A DNA stretch of 64,000 bases from Pseudopelobacter sp964542535 (GTDB lineage: Bacteria > Desulfobacterota > Desulfuromonadia > Geobacterales > Pseudopelobacteraceae), in the NCBI GenBank assembly GCA_964542535.1, contig CAZIUE010000001.1, forward strand, positions 257,626 to 321,625. The letters are read 5' to 3'. Shown one piece after another: positions 33,855-43,500 of the stretch. The notes under the pieces are model-generated. The model was not told where the DNA came from. It saw only the letters and a list, made by a program, of their open reading frames with translations, and made no database searches. Position numbers and translations under genes: made by a program. Positions within the stretch are counted from its first letter, which is position 1, and each line of letters begins with the position of its first letter.

Positions 33855-35601
33855 CGGCATGCTCAGGTTCAGCGGCATTGCCGCTTCGCCCGGTATCTCG
33901 GTGGGCAGACTGCGCATCGTCGATCGGCGCCATATCTCCGTTGAGGAATATGTTGTCAGGGGTGATGCGCTGGCGGCCGAGGAGGAACGTCTGCAGGCGG
34001 GGATTGCCCGCACCAGGGCCGAGCTGCTCACCCTCAAGGAACGGCTCAAGGAAACCGCCGGCGACGACCACCTCTTCTTTATCGACACCCACCTGATGAT
34101 CCTGGCGGACGAGCGTCTCTACGGCGAGGCCGCGGCCCATATCACTACGGACCGGATCAACGCCGAGGGGGCTCTGCGCAGGACCCTCCAGAAATACCGC
34201 GAGTACTTCGCCGGAATCGACGACCCCTACCTGCGTGAGCGGATCAGCGACGTTGAGACGGTCATCGATAAGATCATGCGCAACATGGTCGGGGAGCCCC
34301 ATGTCCCCATAGTTCCCGACGGTGATCACACCATTGTCGTGGCCCATGACATCTCTCCCGCGGACATTCTGCAGATGGACCGCGAGCGCATCATCGGCTT
34401 CGTCACCGAGGTGGGGGGGAAAACCTCCCATACCTCGATCCTGGCGCGCGCCTTTGACCTGCCGGCGGTTGTCGGCGTTGAAGGGATCGCCGACAGGCCG
34501 CTGGACGGGATGCCGGCCATCCTTGACGGCCTCGACGGCATCCTGATCGTCAATCCCGATAGCGCCACCTTCCTGGAACACCTCCAGCGCAAACGGTACT
34601 ACGAATACGTTGAGTCAGGGTTGCTCAGGCTTGCGGAACTGCCGCCCGAGACCCGGGACGGCCGGCGAATTCTGCTGAAGGGGAACGTTGAGGTGCCGGA
34701 GGAGGGACCGTCGGTGCTGCGCCACGGCGGCGAAGGGGTCGGTCTCTACCGGACCGAAATACTGTTCATGAACCGGCGGGAGATGCCCGGGGAGGAGGAG
34801 CAGTACCAGGTTTATGCCGCCATGCAGCGTGCCGTTGCTCCCCATCCCCTCACCATCAGGACCCTGGACGCGGGTGGCGATAAACTGCTGGACGGCCTGC
34901 TGCACCCCGCGGAGCAGAACCCCGCCTTGGGGCTGCGGGCGATCCGCCTGGCGTTGCGCATGCCCGACGAGTTCAGGAAACAGCTGCGGGCGATTCTCCG
35001 GGTCAGTGCCCACGGGGACGTGCGCATCATGTTCCCCATGATCTCCTGCCTGGAGGAGCTGCGCAGCGCCCGTCAGGTGCTCGATCAGGCCAAGGAGGAG
35101 CTCGGCGCGGCCGGAATCCCCTTTGATCCCGGTATCAGGGTGGGGATCATGATCGAGGTCCCCTCGGCGGTGCTGGTCTCTGATCTGCTGGCCCGGGAAT
35201 CGGACTTCTTCAGCGTTGGTACCAACGACCTGATTCAGTACACCCTGGCCATCGACCGTTCCAATGAACACCTGGTCTCCCTGTACCAGCCGCTCCATCC
35301 GGCGGTGCTGCGATCCCTGCGCACCGTGGTGGAGGCGGCCCGCGACGCCGGCATCCCGGCCTGCATCTGCGGCGAAATGGCCGGTGATCCGCTTTACCTT
35401 CCGGTGCTGCTCGGCCTCGGTTTTGACGAGCTTTCCATGGGGTCCGCCTCCATCCCGCGGGTGAAACGGATGCTGCGCTGCTGCGACATGGGGCGGGCCG
35501 CCGAAGTCGCCGGCGCCTGCCTGGGATTTTCCACTGCCGAGCAGGTTGATCTGTTCCTGAAGGACGCCATCGCCACGACATTTTCCGATTCTCTGGACTG
35601 A
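33835..35601 (+). CDS. ptsI: PTS enzyme I
   Basis: 588 residues from ATG 33835, which has GGAGAG nine bases upstream; an ATG at 33859 would match the E. coli length more closely. The active-site histidine (H199 in this numbering) is in GGKTSHTSILAR. The PEP-binding barrel has GVGLYRTEILFM, the segment ending EQNPALGLRAIRLAL, and GTNDLIQYTLAIDR. EI takes phosphate from PEP and passes it to HPr. There is no GAF domain, so it is PtsI rather than the nitrogen-type PtsP. Confidence 0.96.
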   Translation: MDSVKNSGMLRFSGIAASPGISVGRLRIVDRRHISVEEYVVRGDALAAEEERLQAGIARTRAELLTLKERLKETAGDDHLFFIDTHLMILADERLYGEAAAHITTDRINAEGALRRTLQKYREYFAGIDDPYLRERISDVETVIDKIMRNMVGEPHVPIVPDGDHTIVVAHDISPADILQMDRERIIGFVTEVGGKTSHTSILARAFDLPAVVGVEGIADRPLDGMPAILDGLDGILIVNPDSATFLEHLQRKRYYEYVESGLLRLAELPPETRDGRRILLKGNVEVPEEGPSVLRHGGEGVGLYRTEILFMNRREMPGEEEQYQVYAAMQRAVAPHPLTIRTLDAGGDKLLDGLLHPAEQNPALGLRAIRLALRMPDEFRKQLRAILRVSAHGDVRIMFPMISCLEELRSARQVLDQAKEELGAAGIPFDPGIRVGIMIEVPSAVLVSDLLARESDFFSVGTNDLIQYTLAIDRSNEHLVSLYQPLHPAVLRSLRTVVEAARDAGIPACICGEMAGDPLYLPVLLGLGFDELSMGSASIPRVKRMLRCCDMGRAAEVAGACLGFSTAEQVDLFLKDAIATTFSDSLD

Positions 35602-35605
35602 TCCC

Positions 35606-36385
35606 ATGACACAGCAACTCTTGTTCTCGATATTCTCCTTCATTCTTGGCGCGGTCGTCGGCTCCTTCCTCAACGTCTGCATCTGCCGTCTGCCGCGGGA
35701 CGAGTCGGTCGTGTCGCCCCCCTCCCACTGCCCGGGATGCGGTTACCTCATTCGCTGGTACGACAATATTCCGCTGCTGAGCTACCTCATGCTGCGCGGC
35801 AGGTGCCGCGGCTGCGGTGAACGCATCTCTCCGCGCTACCCCCTGGTGGAACTGCTCAACGCCCTGCTGAGCCTGGCGCTGTATCTCCGCTTTGGCCCGA
35901 CGCTGGTGTTTTGCGGCCTGTTCGTCTTCTGCTCCGCCCTGGTTGCCATAACCTTCATCGATCTGGAGCATCAGATCATTCCCGATGAGATCTCCCTGTC
36001 CGGCATCGTGCTCGGATTCGTCGTTTCCTTTTTTCTGGCGGAGCCCGGCTGGCTGAACTCGCTTCTGGGCATACTCCTGGGGGGGGGGAGCCTGCTCCTG
36101 GTGGCCTACGGCTACCAACTGCTGACCGGCAAGGAGGGCATGGGGGGAGGCGATATCAAGCTGCTGGCCATGATGGGGGCCTTTTTGGGCTGGAGATCGA
36201 TTCCCTTCATCATCTTCGTCAGTTCGCTGGCCGGCTCCCTGATCGGTATTTCCCTGATGCTGATCCAGAAGAAGGATTCGAAGCTGGCCATTCCCTTCGG
36301 CCCCTATCTTGCTCTGGGAGCCCTGCTGTACGTGTTTTACGGTCCCCGCCTGATCCGCTGGTACCTCACTCTGGGTGGCCTGTAG
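35606..36385 (+). CDS. pilD: Type IV prepilin peptidase / N-methyltransferase
   Basis: 259 residues, mostly hydrophobic with about eight membrane segments. Two CxxC pairs (CPGCG, CRGCG) lie in the first cytoplasmic loop. The aspartyl protease residues are in FIDLEHQIIPDE and GMGGGDIKLL. It cuts prepilin leader peptides after Gly and methylates the new N-terminus. The minor pilins at 45.6-48.4 kb are its expected substrates. A run of ten G (36079-36088) encodes Gly-Gly-Gly in a membrane segment; a slip would truncate the enzyme before its second catalytic Asp. Confidence 0.95.
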   Translation: MTQQLLFSIFSFILGAVVGSFLNVCICRLPRDESVVSPPSHCPGCGYLIRWYDNIPLLSYLMLRGRCRGCGERISPRYPLVELLNALLSLALYLRFGPTLVFCGLFVFCSALVAITFIDLEHQIIPDEISLSGIVLGFVVSFFLAEPGWLNSLLGILLGGGSLLLVAYGYQLLTGKEGMGGGDIKLLAMMGAFLGWRSIPFIIFVSSLAGSLIGISLMLIQKKDSKLAIPFGPYLALGALLYVFYGPRLIRWYLTLGGL

Positions 36386-36395
36386 GGGGTAAGGC

Positions 36396-37913
36396 ATGCC
36401 GTGCCGCCGCCCGAGTCTGATCGTATCAATCATGGCCTTTCTGGGGGGGCTGCTGGTATTGACCTGGCTCTTGTTCAGCCTTCTGGCCTTCAAGACCGCG
36501 GCAAACGATCTGTACGACCAGAAAGCCGAACACGCACGCATGCTGCTGGCGACCTTCGTGAGCCAGCTTCCCGACCCGATTCCCTCCTTCCCCGACGGTG
36601 TCATTGCTCCCGACTCATCCGCGTCCATCTACGCCCGGATACTGTCCGAAGAGCGGGCGTTCATCCGTCTGACCCTGCTGGACCGCAACCGTCGACCGAT
36701 CTTCAGTGTCGGCCGGGAGGGATGCGACCTCCTGCTCCCCTTTGCCGGCCTCCCCGCCGACGCGGAGGGGAGCTTTCTGCGCAATGGCGGGAACGCCATT
36801 GCCTGCGTCATGAACGTCCCGCGGAACGGTCCGCCACTGGCCAGGGCCGGAGTTCTGATCTCGCTGGAGCCGGTCAGAGCCCGCCTCGCACGCACCAAGC
36901 AGTTGCTGGTGGCCTACTTTGTCCTTGATTTCGTTCTGCTGCTCGGCCTGGGCGCATTCGTCCTTTCCCGCATTGTCGTCAACCCCATAAACAGGCTGCT
37001 GGCCGCCACCGAGAGGATCACCGGCGGACAGTATGGTCAGAACCTGCCGGTTGCGGGCAGCTCCGAATTCGCCCGCCTGGCCGGTGCCTTTAACCAGATG
37101 TCCGTCACCCTGCTGCACAAGGAGCGCCAGGTCGCCCAGCAGGTGACCGCCCTGAAACAGACCAATGACGAGCTGCGTCAGGCGCGCGAGCGGGCATTCC
37201 GCTCGGAAAAGATGGCTTCCATCGGTCTGCTGGCGGCCGGCATGGCTCACGAGGTCGGTACGCCTCTGGCAGCCATCATGGGCTATGCCGAGCTGCTGGA
37301 GGGAGATGAACAGGCGGACGAGGCCAGCCGAGACTACGGGCGCAGGATTTCCCAGGAGAGCGCCCGCATCGACCGCATCGTGCGCGGTCTCCTGGATTAT
37401 TCCCACCCCAGGGGAAGTATCGTGGCGGCGGTGGATCTCCCCGGCGTGATCAGGGATTCCATCGAGCTCATGACCCAGCAGGGGGCCTTCAAACGAATTC
37501 GGGTCACCACCTACTTTCAGGAGGATCTTGCGCCGGCCCTTGCTGATAGCCATCAACTGCTACAGGTTCTGATCAACCTGATGCTTAACAGTCGCGATGC
37601 CATGCCCGACGGGGGCAAGATCAGTGTACGGGCCACTAACGCGATCGAGAACCGGAGCGGCTCCCGACGGCGGGGGGTGCTGGTGGAGGTGCACGACAGC
37701 GGTAACGGCATCCCACCCGAACATCTGGAGAGTCTCTTCGAGCCCTTCTTCACCACCAAACCGCCCGGTAAGGGGACCGGACTTGGTTTGGCCATTGCTG
37801 CCCGCATCATCGAAGGCTTTGGCGGAAGTATCCATGTGCGCAGCACCCTGGGCAGAGGGAGCTGCTTTTCGCTCTGGCTGCCGGCCGTCGCGGAACGGGG
37901 AACCGAATCATGA
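36396..37913 (+). CDS. Sensor histidine kinase (HAMP, HisKA, HATPase)
   Basis: 505 residues. Two membrane helices (~10-32 and ~168-190) enclose a ~135-residue periplasmic sensor. A HAMP domain (~190-245) is followed by a short coiled coil, the H-box LAAGMAHEVGTPLAA with H285, and an ATPase domain with NLMLNSRDAMPDGG, DSGNGIPPEHLESLFEPFFTTK and GTGLGLAI. The gene overlaps the sigma-54 response regulator by four bases (ATGA). The arrangement (prepilin peptidase, kinase, activator, pilus genes) points to control of pilus assembly genes. It resembles ZraS/AtoS-type NtrB kinases. Confidence 0.93.
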   Translation: MPCRRPSLIVSIMAFLGGLLVLTWLLFSLLAFKTAANDLYDQKAEHARMLLATFVSQLPDPIPSFPDGVIAPDSSASIYARILSEERAFIRLTLLDRNRRPIFSVGREGCDLLLPFAGLPADAEGSFLRNGGNAIACVMNVPRNGPPLARAGVLISLEPVRARLARTKQLLVAYFVLDFVLLLGLGAFVLSRIVVNPINRLLAATERITGGQYGQNLPVAGSSEFARLAGAFNQMSVTLLHKERQVAQQVTALKQTNDELRQARERAFRSEKMASIGLLAAGMAHEVGTPLAAIMGYAELLEGDEQADEASRDYGRRISQESARIDRIVRGLLDYSHPRGSIVAAVDLPGVIRDSIELMTQQGAFKRIRVTTYFQEDLAPALADSHQLLQVLINLMLNSRDAMPDGGKISVRATNAIENRSGSRRRGVLVEVHDSGNGIPPEHLESLFEPFFTTKPPGKGTGLGLAIAARIIEGFGGSIHVRSTLGRGSCFSLWLPAVAERGTES

Positions 37914-39277
37914 ATGAAGCGAAGCATATTCTGATCATCGATGACGAGGAAAACCTGCGCCACATGCTGTCGGTGATGCTCTCCCGTCAGGGGTACCGGG
38001 TGGACGGCGCGGCGGATGGCGTCCAGGGACTGGCCGCCCTGCGCGGCACGGTCTACGATTTCGTGCTCTGTGATATCCGCATGCCGGAGATGGATGGCAG
38101 GGCTTTCCTGGAAGAGGCCCTGCGCCAGCAGGTCACGTCGCCCATCATCATGATGTCCGCCTACGGTACGGTTGCGACGGCGGTGGAGTGCATGAAACAT
38201 GGCGCCTATGACTACATCTCCAAGCCGTTCAAGAAGGACGAGATCGTCATGGTGCTGAAAAAGGCCGAAGAGCGGGAACGCCTGAAGGACGAGAACAGGC
38301 GCCTGCGGTCTGTGGCAACGGGCCGCTTCAACCACGGCGGCATCATCAGCCGCAACGCCAGGATGGAAGAAATATTCGGTAAGATTCGCCGGGTTGCCGG
38401 TTTGAAAACGACCGTCCTGATCCTGGGGGAGTCGGGTACCGGCAAGGAACTGGTGGCCCGCGCCGTGCATGACAACGGCCGGCGCGCCGCCAGAGCCTTC
38501 GTGGCGGTGAACTGCGGGGCTATCCCCGAAAACCTGTTGGAGAGCGAGTTGTTCGGTCACGTGCGGGGCGCCTTTACCAGCGCCACCGGTGACAAGGCTG
38601 GGCTCTTCGAGCAGGCTGACGGTGGAACGCTCTTTCTGGACGAGGTTGGTGAGATGCCGCTGGCGCTGCAAGTGAAGCTGCTGCGGGTACTCCAGGAGGA
38701 GGAGATCCGCCGGGTGGGGGCCTCCGTATCCAGCCGGATCGACGTGCGCATCGTGTCGGCCACCTCGCGTGATCTGGAGGCGGATGTCCAGGCAGGGCGT
38801 TTCCGCGAAGATCTCTATTTTCGGCTGAACGTCTTCTGTCTCCGTCTCCCCCCCCTGAGAGAACGGGTGGAGGACATTCCACTGCTGGCGGAACATTTTC
38901 TGGGGAATGCACTGCGCGACCGGGAACCGGGGAGCATGCGCATAGAACCGGATGCCATGCGCAGCCTCATGTCCTATGCCTGGCCAGGTAACATCCGTGA
39001 ACTGGAAAATGCCATCGAGCATGCCGCTATTCTCTGCGAAAACGGCAGCATCACCAACGACTGTCTCCCCCGGACGCTCAGATCCGAGGCAGCGCCGCAA
39101 CCATTGGTGAAAGGAACCGAGGAACTTTCCATCAAGAAGGCCGAAGCTGCCATGGAGCGGGAGCTGATCGGAAAGGCCCTGGCCAGGACCGGCGGGAACC
39201 GCACCCAGGCGGCCCGGATACTGGAGATTAGCCACCGCTCCCTGCTTTACAAACTCAAGGACTATGGTATCGACTAG
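37910..39277 (+). CDS. Sigma-54-dependent response regulator (receiver, AAA+, Fis HTH)
   Basis: 455 residues. Receiver domain with phospho-acceptor D55 (LCDIRMPEMDG), AAA+ domain with Walker A GESGTGKELVA and Walker B GGTLFLDEVGEM, and a Fis-type HTH at the C-terminus (NRTQAARILEISHRSLLYKL). The sigma-54 contact loop reads GAFTSA instead of the usual GAFTGA. The gene ends 120 bases before a strong sigma-54 promoter, whose upstream repeats are plausible binding sites for this protein. Confidence 0.94.
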   Translation: MNEAKHILIIDDEENLRHMLSVMLSRQGYRVDGAADGVQGLAALRGTVYDFVLCDIRMPEMDGRAFLEEALRQQVTSPIIMMSAYGTVATAVECMKHGAYDYISKPFKKDEIVMVLKKAEERERLKDENRRLRSVATGRFNHGGIISRNARMEEIFGKIRRVAGLKTTVLILGESGTGKELVARAVHDNGRRAARAFVAVNCGAIPENLLESELFGHVRGAFTSATGDKAGLFEQADGGTLFLDEVGEMPLALQVKLLRVLQEEEIRRVGASVSSRIDVRIVSATSRDLEADVQAGRFREDLYFRLNVFCLRLPPLRERVEDIPLLAEHFLGNALRDREPGSMRIEPDAMRSLMSYAWPGNIRELENAIEHAAILCENGSITNDCLPRTLRSEAAPQPLVKGTEELSIKKAEAAMERELIGKALARTGGNRTQAARILEISHRSLLYKLKDYGID

Positions 39278-39288
39278 GCAAAATTTGC
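39278..39288. promoter_or_regulatory. Upstream activator site candidate, copy 1
   Basis: GCAAAATTTGC, a dyad with arms GCAAA and TTTGC, starting one base after the regulator stop. It is about 120 bases ahead of the sigma-54 promoter and 43 bases (about four helical turns) from a near-identical element. Confidence 0.5.
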
Positions 39289-39320
39289 GCTCTTTCTGGG
39301 CTGATTTCAACCGGAACTAT

Positions 39321-39331
39321 GCAAAATATGC
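39321..39331. promoter_or_regulatory. Upstream activator site candidate, copy 2
   Basis: GCAAAATATGC, one base different from copy 1, and both are followed by G. It lies about 77 bases upstream of the -24 element, a typical distance for an enhancer of a sigma-54 promoter. Confidence 0.5.
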
Positions 39332-39396
39332 GTGGTCTTGCGCGCCGCTCCCGGAATAGTTGCGAAAAAACGATATGATGCTGTTGTGACTTAGCG

Positions 39397-39412
39397 TGGC
39401 ATACAGTTTGCT
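39397..39412 (+). promoter_or_regulatory. Sigma-54 (-24/-12) promoter for the dsbC-like/pilY1/pilin operon
   Basis: TGGCAT-N5-TTGCT, a near-perfect match to the TGGCAC-N5-TTGCW consensus with correct GG to GC spacing. Transcription should begin near 39424, which favours ATG 39451 over the in-frame ATG at 39421 for the first gene. Confidence 0.85.
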
Positions 39413-39450
39413 AGCCTTCCATGGCTCAGCCACCTTGGAAAGGATTTGCC

Positions 39451-40239
39451 ATGTCCATGCCAGCATTCACCCTCCTCCTGATCTCTCTGACGCTCTTCCT
39501 GCCCGCGCAGCTCCTGGCCACGACCGGCCACGGCGGCCAGTGCGCCTCCTGCCATACCCTTACGGAAAAAGAAGCCACAGAATTGATCAAGGGGGTTGGC
39601 GGCACGGTTACCTCGGTCAAACCGTCCCCTGCCGCGGGACTTTTCGAGATGATGGTGGAGCGGGACGGCCAGAAGGGGCTGCTTTTCATGGACTTTGCCA
39701 AGAAACACCTTGTCCAGGGAATGGTGTTCGATCGTACAACCCTTGAACCGGCGCCGGCGCATAGGGCAGAGGTCCCTCCCCCCAAACAGCAGGCTCCTCT
39801 GGATGTGCGCACCATTCCCACCGCTGGTGCCGTCAACATGGGCAACCCGAAGGGAACGAAGCGGCTGTACGTTTTTACCGATCCGGACTGTCCCTACTGC
39901 CGAAAGGGGCACGAGGAACTGAAAAAACTTGCCCGGATCACGCCTGACCTGGCTATCTTCGTCGTGCTCTATCCGCTGCCCATGCACCCCGACTCGTTCG
40001 ACAAATGCCGCGCCATTGTGGAAGCCGGGAGCGTTGCTATACTTGACAAGGCGTTCGCGGGCGGATCGGTGCCCAAACCGAAGGGAGCGGGGAGCAAAAA
40101 ACTGATCGAGGAAAATCTGGCGTTTGCCAACGCGAGCGGCATCTCAGCAACCCCAACCCTGGTCATGCCCAACGGCAGGATTGAGGTGGGGATGCGGGAT
40201 GCTGACACGCTGAAGAAGATGCTGACCGCAGCACATTGA
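39451..40239 (+). CDS. Exported DsbC/DsbG-like thioredoxin-fold protein with a CXXCH motif
   Basis: 262 residues from ATG 39451, supported by GGAAAGGA and by the promoter position. The signal peptide ends near LLATT. Right after it comes CASCH, a c-type haem-binding motif. The first ~100 mature residues resemble the DsbC dimerisation domain. The thioredoxin domain has the redox pair CPYC in DPDCPYCRKGHEEL and the cis-Pro loop SATPTLV. DsbC-type enzymes shuffle periplasmic disulfides. As the first gene of an operon with a large PilY1 and pilins, it probably folds cysteine-containing pilus proteins. Whether haem is attached is unknown. Confidence 0.85.
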   Translation: MSMPAFTLLLISLTLFLPAQLLATTGHGGQCASCHTLTEKEATELIKGVGGTVTSVKPSPAAGLFEMMVERDGQKGLLFMDFAKKHLVQGMVFDRTTLEPAPAHRAEVPPPKQQAPLDVRTIPTAGAVNMGNPKGTKRLYVFTDPDCPYCRKGHEELKKLARITPDLAIFVVLYPLPMHPDSFDKCRAIVEAGSVAILDKAFAGGSVPKPKGAGSKKLIEENLAFANASGISATPTLVMPNGRIEVGMRDADTLKKMLTAAH

Positions 40240-40284
40240 TCGTCAGATTTCGCGGTTTTCCGGTTCCGAAAGGAGATATGCGCA

Positions 40285-40590
40285 ATGAAGGAAAAACTGA
40301 GACTACTGGTGGTGATTTTGGTGAGCCTCTTCCTGTTTCTGACTTCATCCGTGGCAATGGCGCAGCAGACGGTGTTTTATGGGGTTCTGGTGGATGTGAA
40401 GCGTGACCGGCTCACGGTCATGGACAGGAAGGGACATACGGAGAGCTACCGGATTGCCGATGATACGCTGGTAACGAACCGTGACGGCAGCAACACCCGC
40501 ATCGAGCGCTTCAGCGCCGGCACCAGGCTTTCCGTCACCGCCCAGAACGGGACGGCCCGTGTTGTCTCCATCCAGGAGGTGCCGAAATGA
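40285..40590 (+). CDS. Small exported protein of unknown function
   Basis: 101 residues with a signal peptide (LRLLVVILVSLFLFL to about AMAQQ) and an AAAGGAGAT ribosome site. The ~75-residue mature part is beta-rich (VFYGVLVDVKRDRLTVMDRKG, GTRLSVTAQNGTARVVSI) and looks like a small OB- or SH3-like barrel. The stop overlaps the pilY1 ATG (ATGA), so it is translated together with PilY1. I do not recognise a family. Confidence 0.75.
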   Translation: MKEKLRLLVVILVSLFLFLTSSVAMAQQTVFYGVLVDVKRDRLTVMDRKGHTESYRIADDTLVTNRDGSNTRIERFSAGTRLSVTAQNGTARVVSIQEVPK

Positions 40591-43500
40591 GGCGGCTATT
40601 TCTGCAGATCGCCCTTCTCTCATTTTTACTTTGCGTTGGACTGCGCGTCACTGAGGCTGAAGCCTATTACGTCTCATCGACTACTCCTGCGGATGACCCT
40701 TCCTATCTAACACCGGTAGCGGTGGATACGGTAATTGAGTTTGTTTTTTCCAATAACGTTTACTGGAGCGAGATTTATAACAATAAAAAACTGCGTATAA
40801 CTCTGCGTCAGAAGAATACGACGGCGAACCTGCTCAGCCCTTCGAATTTTGAACGCTGGTCTACGGCCCTGAGCAGCTGGGTTGCTCCCAATTTTGGGTT
40901 TAAAAACGGGGTCAAGTACCGAGCATACCCATCGGCTGAACTGCTGCCTGATACGGAATACGAACTGGTCTTTTCATGGAAAATAATGGATGCCGATGAC
41001 GATACGCTTGGAACATCTGATACCATTATTCGTTTCAAAACCGCCGCTGCTACTCCCCCTGCGGCAACTATTCTCGATAATGATCCCGCGAATGGTGCCA
41101 CCAACATTGCCCTGAACCTTTCCGAGATCACGGTCCGATTCGACCAGCAGGTTGATTCGACAACGGGGGGGAGCACTTCCATAGTCAATTCGACAAATTT
41201 CTCCGTTTCCCCTCCGGTGAGCGGTACCTATTCCTACGATTCAGGCGCGGCCCAAGGTAAACTGACGCTCTCTTCGGCGCTTGCCGCCAGCACCACCTAC
41301 ACGGTGACGGTTAATAACGTCAAGGACGCCAACGGCCAGACGGTTGCCGGCCAGCCCTACACCTGGACATTCACCACCCGCTCCAGCGACACCACCAGGC
41401 CGACTGCCAGCGTGGTTACCCCCACGGCCACGACATCCATTCCCGTCAGTCAGGATTTTATCATCCAGTTCAGTGAGGCCATGGACCCGGCCAGCATCAC
41501 CGCCGCCAATATCTACATCTCCGGTGTGACCGGGACGGTTACCTATGACAGCATCAACAACAGGGCTACACTCACGCCCAGTTCTTCACTCGGATACAGC
41601 ACTGACTATACCCTGACTGTTACTTCTTCCGTCAGGGATTTGTCGCTGAATACCATGCTCAACCCGCTGACATTCTCCTTCACTACTGTGCAGTATACGA
41701 CTCCGGCGGCCATGAACGAATACTGCCAGATCCCCCCCTTCATCTCCGGCGGCTCGGTCAAACCGAACGTGCTGCTCATGGTTGATAATTCAGGCAGCAT
41801 GAACGAGTTCGCCTACAAAAATAAAGGGTACGGCGACAGCAACTACGATACCAGCTACGACAGCTCCAAGAGCTATTACGGCTACTTTGACACGGCCTAT
41901 ATGTATCAGTACTCCACCTCAGCCAGTGGTCACTTCAAGATCGATACATCAAAAACCATGGACAGGGAGAGCTTCTGGTCCGGCAACTTCCTGAACTGGC
42001 TGACCATGAGGCGGGTAGATGTGGTTCGTAAAGTGCTGGTGGGAGGCAAGATCACTCCTCGGTCCGTTGCCAACGCAAACTACGCCCTGATTCATAGTGG
42101 ACCTGACCGTGATTACTATAAGCGCTACGGAAATAACTACTATATCGTTGATGATGGTAAGATCTACTCCTGCGGAACCACCGCTAACTGTTCGAAAAGT
42201 AGTGCAACCACCTACAACGGTAAGATTTACGTGGGCGACAATCCTCCGGATGAGGGGCTGATCGTCAAGATGTGGGACAAGATCAACTTTGGGATCATGT
42301 TCTATAATACCGGCAACAGGTTCGAGGATAGCCAGAACAAAGTCCGCGACGGTGGTTACCCTGCGGTGGATCTCGGCTCCACCGGTACCAACCTGGTAAC
42401 CCAGGTGGAAAATACCGACCCGAGTACCTGGACTCCCCTGGGGGAAACCTTCTATGAGGCGACCCGTTATTTCATGGCCACCGACAGCGCCTACAACGGC
42501 GGTACCTACAGCGGTAAAGATCCCATTGCCCACAGCTGCCAGAAGAACTTCGTCCTGATTCTGACCGATGGCGAAGCCACCAAAGACCGGAACCTGCCGG
42601 GCGGCAACTGGGGAACCCCCATCACCGATTCGAATTTCAACGTGAAGACCTGGATGGACAAGATTGCCGCAAACGAGGGTTATACCAGCCAGTGGAACGT
42701 ATCGCCCAATACCGATGAGGGTTCGTATTACTTGGAAGGGGCTGCCTACTGGGCACACATGAACGACCTGCGCAGCGATACTCTGGGAAAGAGCAACATA
42801 AGCTCGAACCAGAACATTACCACCTATGCCGTGTATGCCTTCGACGATTCCAACCTGGGACGTGACTTGCTACAGAAAACCTGCAAGTACGGCGGGTTCG
42901 AGGATTCGGATGGGACCGGCAAGCCGGACCAGCAATCCAAATGGGACCGTGACGCGAACGGAGTGCCGGACACCTACTACGAGGCTCAGGATGGCAGCAA
43001 ACTTGAGGGAGAACTGCTGGCTGCGCTGCTGGATATCCTGACCCGGGTTTCGTCCGGAACCGCGGCGTCCATCCTCAACAACAGCGAGGGGAGTGGCGCC
43101 AGCCTGCTGCAGGCGGTTTTCTATCCCAAAAAAGCTTTCGGGAATGGTACCGAGGTGAGCTGGATCGGCGAGATGCAGAACCTGTGGTACTACCTCGATC
43201 CCTATCTGCAACTCAGCACGATTCGCGTGGATACGACGAGCGACTACAAGCTGAATCTGAAGGATGATAATATCGCCCAGTTCTATTTCGATGGGGACAA
43301 GACCCGGGTCATGCTGCTGAAGGATGTCAAAGGGGATGGAACCCAGCTCACCCAGCTGGGAGCATCCTATGACCCTGACGATACCGCGAATGTCAAAAGT
43401 CTGTGGCGGGCCGGTCGTCTGCTCTGGTCCCGTGACCTTTCCAACGACGACCGTACCATATTCACCCATACCGGCGTCTCAACGCTCGATATTCTGAAGA

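Noticed and set aside
37553..39310. 585-codon minus-strand frame opposite the sigma-54 regulator
   Set aside because: Shadow of the regulator; no ribosome site or recognisable motif.
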